This document shows positions 24,734 to 35,596 of a stretch of DNA of 64,000 nt, piece by piece (positions within the stretch are counted from its first letter, which is position 1; every line of letters begins with the position of its first letter). The notes below the pieces were generated by a model. The model made no database searches. It saw only the letters and a program-made list of their open reading frames with translations, and was not told where the DNA came from. A program made the translations under genes and the position numbers. The DNA comes from Cupriavidus taiwanensis (GTDB lineage: Bacteria; Pseudomonadota; Gammaproteobacteria; Burkholderiales; Burkholderiaceae), in NCBI RefSeq assembly GCF_900250075.1, contig NZ_LT977071.1:1030033-1094032 (forward strand). Direction: 5' to 3'.

Positions 24734-26611
24734 ATGCCGTCCTGGCCGCCGTCTCTGCGCACCGTGCTGGGCCTGCTGCTGGCGTGGACCAGCCTGCTGC
24801 TGCCCGGCATGGCGGCCGCGGACACCATGGCGCTGGCCGCGGCCACGAGATCCGCCACGCTCGCCGACGGCACCGTGCTGCCGGCGCTCCCGCTGACGCT
24901 GCCCGACTACTGGGACCGGGTGATGCCGGGCAAGTCCGGCACCGTGGTCTACGAACTGCGCTTCGACCGCAACTGGCCCGCGGCGGCGCCCGGCGGACTG
25001 TTCGTACCGTGGGCCGGCGGCAGCTACGAGGTACGCCTCAACGGCGTGCTGATCGCCGCCGGCGGCCGCCTGGACGCGCCGGCGTCGGCGCTGGCCAAGC
25101 GCCCCTACTACGTGGCCGTGCCGCCCGAACTGGCGAACGCGCACGGCAACCTGCTGCGCATCACCGTGGCCGCGCGCGCCTATGCGCGCTCGGGCCTGCT
25201 GCCGGTGACGGTGGGCCCGGCCGCCGAGGTGCGCGCGCAGTATGAGCGGGCCTTCCTGCTGCGCGTGGTCGGTCCGCTGATCGCGGCGGTGCTGAGCGTG
25301 GTGCTGGGCGGGCTGGCGCTGCTGATCTGGTGGCGCCAGCGCGATCCGCTGTTCGGCCTGTACGGGCTGGCCGAGGTTGCCTGGAGCGTGCGCCTGCTCG
25401 ACTACTTCGTGGATGACCTTGCCATCCCGGCGGAAGTGCGCGGCTATGTCGTCGCTGCCGCGCGCGAGGTGTTCCTGGGCGCCATCGCCAGGTTCTGCCT
25501 GCTGGTGATCCGGGTGCCGTGGCGCTGGCTGCATCGCACCCTCAACGCTTACCTGTGGCTGGCGCTGCCGGTGCTTGCGCCGCTGGCCGCCATTTCCAGT
25601 CATCCGCTGGTGTTTCCGCTGAGCTGGCTGGTCAAGGTCGGCATCATCCTGACCGTGGCCGGCGCGATGGTGTGGGGCGCGCTGCGCCGGCCCAGCCGCG
25701 AGGCGACGCTGCTGGCCGTCACCGTGGGCGTGTCGGCGGTGCTGTTCCTGGCGGACTGGATCAAGGTCTGGCTGACCGGCGACTATTACTGGGTCCATTC
25801 GATGACCCGCTATGTCTCGGTGCCGTTCAGCGTGGTGATGGCGTGGATGCTGGTGGAACGCTACACCAGCGCGGTACAGAGCCTGCAGAACGCCAACCAG
25901 GTGCTGACCGAGCGCGTCGCGCAGCGCGAGGCGCAGCTGCGCGCGGCCTTTGCGCGCACGCAGAAGATTGCCGCCGAAGAAACCGCGCTGCGCGAACGCG
26001 GGCGCATCCTGCGCGACATGCACGACGGCCTGGGCAGCCAGCTGGTCACGACCTTGTCGATGCTGGAGTCGGGCAAGGCCAGCGGCCCGGAGGTGGCGAC
26101 GCAGGTGCGGCATGCGCTGGATTCGCTCAAGCTTTCCATCGATGCGATGCAGGACACTGGCGGCGACCTGGCGGCGGTGCTGGGCAACCTGCGCTACCGG
26201 CTCGGGCCGCGCATCGCCGATGCCGGGCTGGAGATCCGCTGGGAGGTCGAACGCCTGCCGGCGCTGCCGCATTTCTCCGCGCGCAAGGTGCAAGAGCTGC
26301 AATACCTGCTGCTGGAAGGCATCACCAACGTGCTGCAGCATGCTGCGGCGCGCACGCTGACCGTGACCGCCCAGGCGGACACGCAGGCGATCCGCATCAC
26401 GCTGGCCGACGACGGCCGCGGTTTCGATGCCGAGGCCACGCGCGGCGGGCGCGGGCTGCGCAATATGCAGGTGCGCGCCGCGGCGATCGGCGGCCGGCTG
26501 CAGATCCGCTCGGCGCCCGGCGGCACGGCGCTGACGGTGGAGGTGCCGCTGGCGCCGGCGCAGGGCGATGAGGCTGGCAGGCCAGGCGAAGGGGCCGCTT
26601 CCGTGGCATAG
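24734..26611 (+). CDS. Sensor histidine kinase with periplasmic domain and 7TM-type sensor (HisKA_3)
   Basis: A 625-residue membrane kinase. A signal-like segment (residues 8-30) precedes a beta-rich periplasmic domain (about 30-170: TVVYELRFDRNWP, GGLFVPWAGGSYEVRLNG), then about seven membrane segments (about 180-385), a coiled coil (NANQVLTERVAQREAQLR), an H-box RDMHDGLGSQLVTTLSML of the HisKA_3 type and a HATPase domain (LLLEGITNVLQHAAA; DDGRGFDAEA; GRGLRNMQVRA). The layout is that of 7TMR-DISM receptors. These often sense carbohydrates or other small ligands, but the ligand here is unknown. ATG 24734 lies 7 bases after the response-regulator stop. Confidence 0.9.
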   Translation: MPSWPPSLRTVLGLLLAWTSLLLPGMAAADTMALAAATRSATLADGTVLPALPLTLPDYWDRVMPGKSGTVVYELRFDRNWPAAAPGGLFVPWAGGSYEVRLNGVLIAAGGRLDAPASALAKRPYYVAVPPELANAHGNLLRITVAARAYARSGLLPVTVGPAAEVRAQYERAFLLRVVGPLIAAVLSVVLGGLALLIWWRQRDPLFGLYGLAEVAWSVRLLDYFVDDLAIPAEVRGYVVAAAREVFLGAIARFCLLVIRVPWRWLHRTLNAYLWLALPVLAPLAAISSHPLVFPLSWLVKVGIILTVAGAMVWGALRRPSREATLLAVTVGVSAVLFLADWIKVWLTGDYYWVHSMTRYVSVPFSVVMAWMLVERYTSAVQSLQNANQVLTERVAQREAQLRAAFARTQKIAAEETALRERGRILRDMHDGLGSQLVTTLSMLESGKASGPEVATQVRHALDSLKLSIDAMQDTGGDLAAVLGNLRYRLGPRIADAGLEIRWEVERLPALPHFSARKVQELQYLLLEGITNVLQHAAARTLTVTAQADTQAIRITLADDGRGFDAEATRGGRGLRNMQVRAAAIGGRLQIRSAPGGTALTVEVPLAPAQGDEAGRPGEGAASVA

Positions 26612-26624
26612 GGCCGGTTCCGGC

Positions 26625-27845
<1,221 letters not shown>

Positions 27846-27951
27846 GGCGGGTTTGCGCGGTTCGCAATAGGGTTGGGATGGCCCGAAGTGTTGTCCACGC
27901 GCGCCGATTCTGGTAGACGTGCGGGATGAACAATGGCTATACGAGACGCGT

Positions 27952-28974
27952 ATGAAAGGCCAGCCAGCCACCAACCCGAGCGCAGCCCCTGCCGCCGCCA
28001 TCCGCGGTGCGCCCGGCGCTGATCGCATCGACCTGATGCAGACCTTCGTGCGCATCGTCGAGGCCGGCAGCCTGTCGCTGGCCGCCGCGCAGCTGCAGAC
28101 CACCCAGCCCACCATCAGCCGGCGCCTGCAGACACTGGAGCGGCTGCTGGGCGTGCGCCTGCTGCAGCGGTCCACGCATGCGATGAAGCTGACCGAAGAC
28201 GGCGCGCGCTGCTACGAGCGCGCGCGCGAACTGGTGGCCGACTGGGCCCGCTTCGAGGCCGACGTGCGCGGCGTCGGCCACGCCCCCAGCGGCACGCTGC
28301 GCGTGGTGGTGCCGCACGCGTTCGGGCAGGAGGTGCTGGTGGGCCCGCTGGCGGACTACCTGCGGCAATATCCGCAGGTCGCGGTCGAATGGCTGCTGCA
28401 CGACCGGACCCCGGATTTCATCGCCGAAGCGATCGATTGCGCGATCCACGTGGGCGAGGTGCATGAACCCGGCCTGGTGGCCGTGCGCCTGGCGGAAGTG
28501 CCGCGCGCGGTCATCGCCGCGCCATCGCTGTTCGACGGCAAGCCGCTGCCGCGCCGGCCGCAGGACCTGGAAGGCCTGCCCTGGCTGGCGCTGCGCACGT
28601 TCTACCGCAACGAGATCGTGCTGCAGAACCTGCAGACCGAGGCGCGCCAGGGCCTGTCGTTCGCGCCGCGCATGAGCACCGACAGCCTGTACGCGCTGCA
28701 TGCGGCAGCCCGGCTGGGACTGGGCGTGGCCGTGGGCTCGTCGTGGATCTTTGCCGACGACATCGCCAGCGGCCGGCTGTTGCACCTGCTGCCGCAATGG
28801 CAGGCCGATCCGCTGCCGATCTACCTGGTCTATCCGCATGCGCGCTTCTATCCGGCCAAGCTGCGCCTGTTCGCCGACGCCATGCGGCAGGCCATCCCGA
28901 CCGCCGGCATGGTCGAACGCAGGCGCGTGCCGCGCGGGCGCGGCGCGGGCCGGATGCCACAAGCGCGCCGATAA
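27952..28974 (+). CDS. LysR-family transcriptional regulator
   Basis: A 340-residue protein. After an unusually long N-terminal leader (about 27 residues, Ala/Pro-rich) comes the LysR helix-turn-helix: DLMQTFVRIVEAGSLSLAAAQL, then TTQPTISRRLQTLERLLGVRLL. The effector domain follows (LRVVVPHAFGQEVLVGPLADYLRQYP; CAIHVGEVHEPGLVAVRL). ATG 27952 is preceded by a weak GAG; GTG 27919 would add 11 residues. The C-terminus is Arg-rich. Divergent from the MFS transporter gene, its probable target. Confidence 0.92.
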   Translation: MKGQPATNPSAAPAAAIRGAPGADRIDLMQTFVRIVEAGSLSLAAAQLQTTQPTISRRLQTLERLLGVRLLQRSTHAMKLTEDGARCYERARELVADWARFEADVRGVGHAPSGTLRVVVPHAFGQEVLVGPLADYLRQYPQVAVEWLLHDRTPDFIAEAIDCAIHVGEVHEPGLVAVRLAEVPRAVIAAPSLFDGKPLPRRPQDLEGLPWLALRTFYRNEIVLQNLQTEARQGLSFAPRMSTDSLYALHAAARLGLGVAVGSSWIFADDIASGRLLHLLPQWQADPLPIYLVYPHARFYPAKLRLFADAMRQAIPTAGMVERRRVPRGRGAGRMPQARR

Positions 28975-29083
28975 CGCCTATCCTGTATCGGCCACTACAT
29001 CCGCCGCGGGCAACCCCGCGCTCCGACATCATGGTGCCTGCGTGATCCGCCGCGTCTTTCCCAGGTTTCGGACAAGGGGCCGC

Positions 29084-30346
29084 ATGTTCGCGTTTGCCGC
29101 CGCCATCGTGTTGCTTGCCCTGGCGGGCATCGTCGCCTACAACCTGGTCGGCGCCGAGAAGCGCATCGAGCGCCGCCTCGACCGCCTCTACAGCCTGGAA
29201 GACCCGCAGTTCGCGCGCGAGCTGGGCGTGTTGCTGGGCCCGCCGGTGGTCGATGGCAACCGCTACCGCGTGCTCAGGAACGGCGACGAGATTTTCCCGG
29301 CGATGCTGGGCGCGATCCGCGCCGCGCAGAAGACCATCAACTTCGAGTCGTATATCTACTGGTCGGGCGATATCGGCCATGATTTCGCACAGGCACTGGC
29401 CGAGCGCGCCAGGGCTGGCGTCAGCGTCAAGGTGCTGCTGGACGCGGTCGGCAGTTCCAAGATCGACAAGGGCGCGCTCGAACTGATGACCCGTGCCGGC
29501 GTGGATGTGCGCCGCTACCATCCGGTGCGCTGGTACACCATCGGCAAGCTCAACAACCGCACCCACCGCAAGCTGCTGGTGGTCGACGGCCGCATCGGCT
29601 TTACCGGCGGCGTCGGCATCGCGCCGGAGTGGACCGGCCATGCGCAGGACCCCGACCACTGGCGCGATACGCATTTCGAGGTGGAAGGCCCGGTGGTCGG
29701 CCAGATGCAGTCGGTGTTCCTGGACAACTGGATCAAGGTCAGCGGCGCGGTGCCGCACGGCCCCGACTACTTTCCCGAGCTGGCGCCGGTCGGCAATGGG
29801 CGGGCGCAGATGTTCAGCAGCTCGCCGACGGGCGGCAGCGAGAGCATGGCGCTGATGTACCACCTGGCGATCACCGCCGCGGCGCGCACCATCGATTTGT
29901 CCGCGGCATATTTCGTTCCCGACGCGCTCACCGAGAAGGCATTGCTGGCGGCGCTGGCAAGAGGTGTCCGGGTGCGGGTGATCGTGCCGGGCGAGCATAT
30001 CGACTCGGAAACCGTGCGCTCGGCGTCGCGGGCGCGCTGGGGCGAACTGCTGAAGGCCGGCGCGCTGATCGCCGAGTACGCGCCGACCATGTACCACTGC
30101 AAGGTGCTGATCATCGATGACCTGCTGGTCTCGGTGGGGTCCACCAACTTCGACAACCGCTCGTTCCGCCTCAATGACGAGGCCACGCTCAACATCCTTG
30201 ACGCGACGTTTGCCGCGCAGCAGACGCGGATCTTCGAGGAAGACCTGAAGCGGTCGCGGGCGATGACCTATGAGGCGTGGCGCAACCGTCCATGGCGGGA
30301 ACGGCTGCGCGACCGCCTGGCCTCGCTGATCGGCGCTCAGCTGTAA
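29084..30346 (+). CDS. Cardiolipin synthase-like phospholipase D protein
   Basis: A 420-residue protein with one N-terminal membrane segment (1-20) and two HxKxxxxD active-site motifs: HRKLLVVD (His161, Lys163, Asp168) and HCKVLIID (His338, Lys340, Asp345). GSTNFDNRSFRLNDE after the second motif is typical of ClsB/Cls. It probably joins phosphatidylglycerol or related lipids to cardiolipin at the inner membrane; a nuclease role is unlikely given the membrane anchor. AAGGGG lies 5 bases before ATG 29084. An in-frame GTG at 29042 without a ribosome site would add 14 basic residues. Confidence 0.92.
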   Translation: MFAFAAAIVLLALAGIVAYNLVGAEKRIERRLDRLYSLEDPQFARELGVLLGPPVVDGNRYRVLRNGDEIFPAMLGAIRAAQKTINFESYIYWSGDIGHDFAQALAERARAGVSVKVLLDAVGSSKIDKGALELMTRAGVDVRRYHPVRWYTIGKLNNRTHRKLLVVDGRIGFTGGVGIAPEWTGHAQDPDHWRDTHFEVEGPVVGQMQSVFLDNWIKVSGAVPHGPDYFPELAPVGNGRAQMFSSSPTGGSESMALMYHLAITAAARTIDLSAAYFVPDALTEKALLAALARGVRVRVIVPGEHIDSETVRSASRARWGELLKAGALIAEYAPTMYHCKVLIIDDLLVSVGSTNFDNRSFRLNDEATLNILDATFAAQQTRIFEEDLKRSRAMTYEAWRNRPWRERLRDRLASLIGAQL

Positions 30347-30533
30347 CCCGCCGGCGATGCCCGAAAAAACGCCCGCCAACAGGGCGGCATGCCCCTGATC
30401 GGCGCGCGTTCTGCCCAACTTCAGCGCTTTGGTCGCACCGCATTTGCGCATGGTCAAAAACCCGGACATCTGCGCTTCAGCACCGCCAAGCCGGGCCGAT
30501 AGCAGGGGAAACCCAGCCCCTCCGAGACCATCG

Positions 30534-32486
30534 ATGCCCCCCTTCTTCCTTCCCGCCGAACGCCTGATGGCGCGCCTGAATATCCGCCGCAAGCTGGCCT
30601 TGATTGCCGTGCTGTTCCTGGTGCCGCTGGTCGGCGCGCTGTCCGTGGCGCTGCGCGACGCGGCGCAGGCGCGCAGCGCCACCAGCCAGGAGATACGCGG
30701 GCTGGCGGTGGTCGGGCACGCGCTCGACTTCATGCGCGAGGTCCAGGTCCGGCGTGGCGCCGCGAATGCGGTGCTGTCCGGCAATGCCGCCTTCCGCGCC
30801 ACCTTCGACAAGGCCGATCGGCAGGCAGCGGCCAGCCTTGCCGCACTGGCGCGCAGCATTGCGCAGAATCCCGACTTTGCACTCGCCCCCGGCATGGGCC
30901 AGCTGGAGCAGGACTGGCAGCAATTGCGCGGGCCTGGGCTGGACACCGCGGCGGGGCCGCTGTTCGAGCGCCACAGCGCGCTGGTTCGGCAGACACAGGC
31001 GTATATCGCCGACGTGGCCGAGCGCTCGCAACTGGCGCTGGACAGCGAGGCCGGCTCGTACTACCTGGTCAGCCTGCTGGCGGGACCGCTGCCGCAACTG
31101 GCGGAACAGAGCGCGCTGGCGCGCGGGCGCGGCGCCGGCATCATCGCGCAGGGCGGATACGCCAACGCCGCGCAGCAGGCGGGACTGGGTGCCTTGGCCG
31201 AACAGATCCGCGCAGGGCTGGACACGATACGGCGCGATATCGCTCGCGTCGGCAAGGCCGCGCCCGCTTACCGTACGCGCATCGATGCCGCGCTGACACG
31301 GCTGGAGGCGATGGACCGCTTCCATCGCACGCTGCAGGTGCGCATGCTGGGCGCGGCCGGCATCGACATCGAGGCCAGGGCCTATTTCGACGAAGCCACC
31401 GCCGCTATCGAAGGCGTGGCGGAAGCCAGCCGCGAATTCGCCGCGATTGCCGCCGGGATGCTGGCACAGCGTGCCGCGGCGCAGGCCCGGCAGATCGCGT
31501 GGCTGGCCGGCATTGCGCTGGTGACGGTGGGCGCTGCGTTCTACCTGTTCATCGGCTTCAGCCGCGGCATGCGTGCCGACGTGCGCGAGGTCGCCGCGAT
31601 GGTCGCGCGCATCAATGCGGGCGACCTGACCGCGCGCCTCGCGGTGAACGGGCGCGACGAGCTGAGCGAGATCAAGCGGCACCTGCTGGCGCTGGCCGCT
31701 GGCTGGCGCACGCTGATCGGCGACACCAAGGCCGGTGCGCACAACGTGCTGGCCGCGGCCGCCGATATCGCGCAGGGCAATATCGACCTGTCGCAGCGCA
31801 CCGAGCAGCAGGCGTCGTCGCTGGAGCAGACCGCGGCCAGCATGGAGCAGCTGACCGCCACCGTGCAGCAGAATGCCGGCAATGCCGCGCAGGCCAGCGC
31901 GCTGGCGCGCGAGGCGTCTGCCGCGGCGCGCGCCGGCGGCGACGCGGTCGGCCGCATGCAGCAGACCATGCAGGCGATCGACGCCGACTCGAGGCGCATC
32001 GCCGACATCATCGCGGTGATCGACGGCATTGCCTTCCAGACCAATATCCTGGCGCTGAACGCGGCGGTGGAAGCGGCGCGCGCCGGCGAGGCCGGCCGCG
32101 GCTTTGCCGTGGTGGCCAGCGAAGTGCGCGGGCTGGCGCAGCGCACCGGCGCCTCGGCCAAGGAGATCCGCATGCTGATCTCGCAATCCGGCGAGCGCGT
32201 GGCCGCCGGCAACACGCTGGCGCTGGACGTTGCCGGGACCATGGCCGGCACCGTCGCCGCCATCGGCCGGGTCACGGCAATGATGGATGAGATCAGCCAG
32301 GCCTCGCGCGAGCAGAGCAGCGGCATCGGCCAGGTCAACCAGGCGGTGGCGCAGATGGACCAGGTCACGCAGCAGAACGCGGCGCTGGTGGAGCAGGCCG
32401 CGGCCGCGGCGCAGTCATTGCAGGAGCAGGCGCTGCAGATGCAGCGGGCGGTGGCGGTGTTCCGCACCGAGGCGCAGGCGGACTGA
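30534..32486 (+). CDS. Methyl-accepting chemotaxis protein
   Basis: A 650-residue chemoreceptor. TM1 (about 20-40) follows the start; a helical periplasmic domain (about 45-315) begins [21 protein letters not shown] and is all-alpha, like four-helix or nitrate-sensing type bundles; TM2 lies near 320-342; a HAMP domain follows ([19 protein letters not shown]); then a signalling domain with [21 protein letters not shown] and the conserved hairpin [20 protein letters not shown]. The repeated Gln/Glu-rich stretches carry likely methylation sites. No C-terminal CheR-binding pentapeptide is seen. The ligand is unknown. ATG 30534 is used; ATG 30567 is an alternative nearer TM1. Confidence 0.93.
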   Translation: MPPFFLPAERLMARLNIRRKLALIAVLFLVPLVGALSVALRDAAQARSATSQEIRGLAVVGHALDFMREVQVRRGAANAVLSGNAAFRATFDKADRQAAASLAALARSIAQNPDFALAPGMGQLEQDWQQLRGPGLDTAAGPLFERHSALVRQTQAYIADVAERSQLALDSEAGSYYLVSLLAGPLPQLAEQSALARGRGAGIIAQGGYANAAQQAGLGALAEQIRAGLDTIRRDIARVGKAAPAYRTRIDAALTRLEAMDRFHRTLQVRMLGAAGIDIEARAYFDEATAAIEGVAEASREFAAIAAGMLAQRAAAQARQIAWLAGIALVTVGAAFYLFIGFSRGMRADVREVAAMVARINAGDLTARLAVNGRDELSEIKRHLLALAAGWRTLIGDTKAGAHNVLAAAADIAQGNIDLSQRTEQQASSLEQTAASMEQLTATVQQNAGNAAQASALAREASAAARAGGDAVGRMQQTMQAIDADSRRIADIIAVIDGIAFQTNILALNAAVEAARAGEAGRGFAVVASEVRGLAQRTGASAKEIRMLISQSGERVAAGNTLALDVAGTMAGTVAAIGRVTAMMDEISQASREQSSGIGQVNQAVAQMDQVTQQNAALVEQAAAAAQSLQEQALQMQRAVAVFRTEAQAD

Positions 32487-32502
32487 TGCCGTTGGCGCAG
32501 GC

Positions 32503-32712
32503 TTAGCGCCGCAGCAGCCAGATCACCACCGAAACCACCACCGACACCAGGATGCAGGTCGTGATCGGCAGGTAGAAGCTGAAGCCGTCGCGGACGATGT
32601 GGATATCGCCGGGCAGGCGGCCAAGGCGGTCGAACGGCAATTTGGCGAGCCAGGGCCAGGCGGCGCCGGCGGCAAGAAGCACGGCGCCCAGGATGAGTAA
32701 CAGGCGTTGCAT
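32503..32712 (-). CDS. DUF2905 family small membrane protein
   Basis: A 69-residue protein starting MQRLLLILGAVLLAAGAAWPWL, with two membrane segments (about 3-22 and 48-67) and the conserved centre LPFDRLGRLPGDIHIVRDGFSFYLPI, which marks DUF2905. Its function is not known. ATG 32712 is the start that gives the family length; the frame continues upstream to 32805 without coding character. Convergent with the chemoreceptor gene, 16 bases apart. Confidence 0.9.
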   Translation of the reverse strand: MQRLLLILGAVLLAAGAAWPWLAKLPFDRLGRLPGDIHIVRDGFSFYLPITTCILVSVVVSVVIWLLRR

Positions 32713-33153
32713 GGGATGGGAGATGGTGAGGCCAGCTTGAGCATTTGACCGGCGGATGGACGCGTTGATTCCGGCCTGCTGGGGGCGCCAGGTTCCTGAT
32801 TTCACGGATTCCCGGAATGTAAATTGAAGGCTGGCGCTTTCGATATGAAATTTCCTTATTCATCAGCCCCGGTCCGGTGGAAAATTTCACGATCACACCA
32901 GGTCATGGAAAAAAATATCTTCCAATTGTCCTGGGAGTAGATTGAGAGCCGCATAAGGCCGGAATTGCTGGTGAATCCTGGCTCCGAAATCTGACTGCTT
33001 TTGCCGGGTTAACGCCAATTCTTGGCCCCGATCCCCGTTGCCTAAGATGCGTTCAATTAGAGAACGTTGGTTCGCTATTAGAACAAATTCCTAGCGCTGG
33101 TCGTGCCTGCTTACAGGCCGACTGCGCGAGTTCCAAGGCAGACGGAGACAACA
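32713..33153. other. AT-richer divergent intergenic region, 441 bases
   Basis: It lies between the DUF2905 gene (leftward) and pcaK (rightward) and is clearly richer in A and T than its surroundings, notably at 32810-32960 and 33040-33095. It contains the tandem GTTC-N7-GAAC operator candidate at 33051-33084. No gene with a recognisable product lies in it. Confidence 0.55.
33051..33084. promoter_or_regulatory. Tandem operator candidate, two GTTC-N7-GAAC sites upstream of pcaK
   Basis: GTTCAATTAGAGAAC (33051-33065) and GTTCGCTATTAGAAC (33070-33084) share the inverted half-sites GTTC and GAAC with a 7-base AT-rich centre, spaced 19 bases centre to centre, 70-103 bases upstream of the pcaK start. 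They look like a dimer-pair site for an IclR- or LysR-type regulator of aromatic genes. Confidence 0.5.
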
Positions 33154-34533
33154 GTGCCTCAATCCCTCCCCTCCAAGGCTGGCGTCGCGGACGTCCAGGC
33201 CCTGATCGACGGACAGCGATTCACTGGCTACCAGTGGCTCATTCTTGTGCTGTGCTTCCTGGTGGTTGCCGTCGACGGTTTCGATACCGCCGCCATCGGG
33301 TATATCGCGCCGGCGCTGGTGCAGGACTGGGGGATCGAGAAATCGGCGCTCGGGCCCGTCATGAGCGCGGCGCTGTTCGGCCTGGCTTTCGGCGCGATCT
33401 TTGCCGGTCCGCTGGCCGACCGCATCGGCCGCAAGAAGGTGCTGGTGCTGTCGGTGTTCTTCTTTGGCGCCTGCAGCCTGGCCACGGCCTACGCGCCCAC
33501 GCTGGGCTGGCTGACGGTGCTGCGCTTCCTGACCGGCCTGGGCCTGGGCGCCGCCATGCCCAATGCCGTGACGCTCACCGCCGAGTTCGCGCCGCAACGC
33601 CGCCGGGCGGTGCTGGTCAACACCATGTTCTGCGGCTTTCCGCTCGGCTCCGCCGCCGGCGGCTTTGTCGCCGCCGCGATGATCCCGCACTTCGGCTGGC
33701 ACAGCGTGCTGCTGCTCGGCGGCATCGTGCCGCTTGCGCTCGCGCTGCTGCTGGTGGCGCTGCTGCCTGAGTCGGTGCGCTACATGGTGGTACGCAACTA
33801 TCCCGCCGACCAGATCCGCCAGCTGCTGCGGCGCGTGACCGGCGCGGACGTGGGGGCAGCGAATGCCTTCATCGTCGGCGAGCAGGCGCCCGCGACCCGC
33901 TCCGCCATTGGCACGGTGCTGGCGCCGGGCTATCGCCTGGGTTCGGCGATGCTGTGGTGCACCTACTTCATGGGCCTGGTCATCTTCTACCTGCTGACGA
34001 GCTGGATGCCCACGCTGATGAAGGACGCCGGCTTCTCGATCCAGCACGCGTCATTCCTGACGGCGCTGTTCCCGCTCGGCGGCGGCATCGGCACCATCGC
34101 GGCCGGCTGGTTCATGGACCGTTTCAATCCGAACAAGGTGATTGCCATCACCTACGCGGCCACCGGCGTGCTGATCTACGCCGTGGGCCAGGGCACCGGC
34201 AGCCAGGTGCTGCTAGGCGTGCTGATCTTCCTCGCCGGCACCGCGATGAACGGGGCGCAGTCGTCGATGCCGTCGCTGGCGGCGGCGTTCTACCCGACAC
34301 AGGGCCGGGCCACCGGGGTGGCGTGGATGCTGGGCATCGGCCGCTTCGGCGGCATCACCGGGGCGTTGCTCGGTGCCGAACTGCTGCGCCTGCATCTCGG
34401 CTTCGACACCATCTTTACGCTGCTCGCCGTGCCGGCATTCCTGGCCGCCGGTGCGCTGGTGGTCAAGCATGTCAGCGGCAGCCGTGCGCCAGTTGCCGAT
34501 GCCGCCGGCAGCGCCGGCGTGGCCGCTCACTGA
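33154..34533 (+). CDS. pcaK: Aromatic acid:H+ symporter (AAHS family), PcaK-like
   Basis: A 459-residue, 12-segment MFS transporter. The AAHS hallmark DGFDTAAIGYIAPAL is in TM1, with GPLADRIGRKKVL (motif A), LTGLGLGAAMPNAVTL, and LPESVRYMVV at the middle of the protein. PcaK imports 4-hydroxybenzoate or protocatechuate across the inner membrane. GTG 33154 is chosen because GGAG lies 6 bases upstream and the sequence PQSLPSKAG is typical; an in-frame ATG at 33103 has none. It sits at the head of the pca/pob island, convergent with pcaQ, which supports the substrate. Confidence 0.9.
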   Translation: MPQSLPSKAGVADVQALIDGQRFTGYQWLILVLCFLVVAVDGFDTAAIGYIAPALVQDWGIEKSALGPVMSAALFGLAFGAIFAGPLADRIGRKKVLVLSVFFFGACSLATAYAPTLGWLTVLRFLTGLGLGAAMPNAVTLTAEFAPQRRRAVLVNTMFCGFPLGSAAGGFVAAAMIPHFGWHSVLLLGGIVPLALALLLVALLPESVRYMVVRNYPADQIRQLLRRVTGADVGAANAFIVGEQAPATRSAIGTVLAPGYRLGSAMLWCTYFMGLVIFYLLTSWMPTLMKDAGFSIQHASFLTALFPLGGGIGTIAAGWFMDRFNPNKVIAITYAATGVLIYAVGQGTGSQVLLGVLIFLAGTAMNGAQSSMPSLAAAFYPTQGRATGVAWMLGIGRFGGITGALLGAELLRLHLGFDTIFTLLAVPAFLAAGALVVKHVSGSRAPVADAAGSAGVAAH

Positions 34534-34548
34534 GACCTCACTGAGCTC

Positions 34549-35502
34549 TCACTCGGCGGCAAGCGGCCTGGCCGCGGCGCGGATGCAGTCGGCCAGCGCT
34601 TCGGCCATCGGGCTCAGCGTGCGGTCGCCGTGCCGCAGCAGGCCGATCGGTTCCTCGGTGCCCTGCGTATCGAGCGGCAGCAGGACCAGCTCATCCTCGG
34701 CCACCGCGCGCCGCGCGGCGGACAGGGGCGCCGCCCACACGCAGTCGCTGTGGCGGGCCAGCAGCCGTCCGAGGTAGGCATCCGACGTTTCCACGCATCC
34801 GCCCGGCAGCGGCAGGCCATGGCGGGCGAGCAGGCTTTCGGTGTTGTGGCGGGGAATCGAGCCCGCGGCGGGGATCACCAGCGGCCATGCCAGCACGTCG
34901 AGCAAGGTCGGCCGCGAGACGGCGGCAAGCGGATGCTCGGGGCGTACCGCCAGGGCCAGCGAGTCGGGCCCGAGCGATTCGAACCACAGGCTTTCCATGG
35001 CCACCGGGTCATCCATGCGGCCAATGACCAGGTCCAGCACATCGGCCTTGAGCTGGTCGATCAGGCTGCGGTTCATGCCGGTCTGGACGGCAAGCCCGAC
35101 CTCGGGGTGCGCGGCACGGAAGCGCAGCAAGGCATCGGTGAGCACCGCCGGTACGACGCTGGGCAGCGCCCCCAGCCGGATGCGCTCCCGGGGCTGCGCT
35201 TGCTCGCCGGCCATGCTGTCGGCCGCCGCATCGATATCCGCAAGGATGCGCAGCGCGTGACGCAGGAAGCGCGTGCCGGCGGTGGTCAGTTCCGTGCCCG
35301 CACGCTGGCGCACCAGCAGGCGGGTGCCGGTCAGCTCCTCCAGTTCGCTCAGGGTCTTGGACACGGCTGGCTGTGTCAGCCCGAGGCGGTCGGCGGCGCG
35401 GCCCAGGTGCTGCGTTTGCGACACCGCCACGAAGCAGTAGAGATGCCGCAGCCGAACGCGGTTGCGGAAGATTTCAAGCGCGGGCCGGGCGGGGGTTTTC
35501 AT
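34549..35502 (-). CDS. pcaQ: LysR-family activator of protocatechuate genes, PcaQ
   Basis: A 317-residue LysR protein. The helix-turn-helix RHLYCFVAVSQTQHLGRAADRLGLTQPAVSKTLSELEELTG and the following RQRAGTELTTAG closely resemble PcaQ. PcaQ activates pca genes, typically in response to beta-carboxy-muconate. It is divergent from pcaH with 94 bases between the starts, which contain the promoter and repeats expected for it. Convergent with pcaK. Confidence in the name comes from both sequence and position. Confidence 0.9.
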   Translation of the reverse strand: MKTPARPALEIFRNRVRLRHLYCFVAVSQTQHLGRAADRLGLTQPAVSKTLSELEELTGTRLLVRQRAGTELTTAGTRFLRHALRILADIDAAADSMAGEQAQPRERIRLGALPSVVPAVLTDALLRFRAAHPEVGLAVQTGMNRSLIDQLKADVLDLVIGRMDDPVAMESLWFESLGPDSLALAVRPEHPLAAVSRPTLLDVLAWPLVIPAAGSIPRHNTESLLARHGLPLPGGCVETSDAYLGRLLARHSDCVWAAPLSAARRAVAEDELVLLPLDTQGTEEPIGLLRHGDRTLSPMAEALADCIRAAARPLAAE

Positions 35503-35596
35503 GCGAGAAAGTTATCGTAGTTATCAGAAAACTTAATTTACATGACTTTATGTGTTGCCTAAAGTCCTGCCATGCCAACGACAAGGAGACTGCGCA
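35503..35596. promoter_or_regulatory. pcaQ-pcaH control region with pcaH promoter and repeat site
   Basis: On the plus strand TTTACA (35537-35542), a 17-base spacer and TAAAGT (35560-35565) form a good sigma-70 promoter for pcaH. Just upstream, around 35509-35526, GTTATC occurs twice 9 bases apart, inside an imperfect AAGTT...AACTT inverted repeat ending near 35534. This is where an activating LysR protein such as PcaQ would bind. AAGGAG at 35583-35588 is the pcaH ribosome site. Confidence 0.6.
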
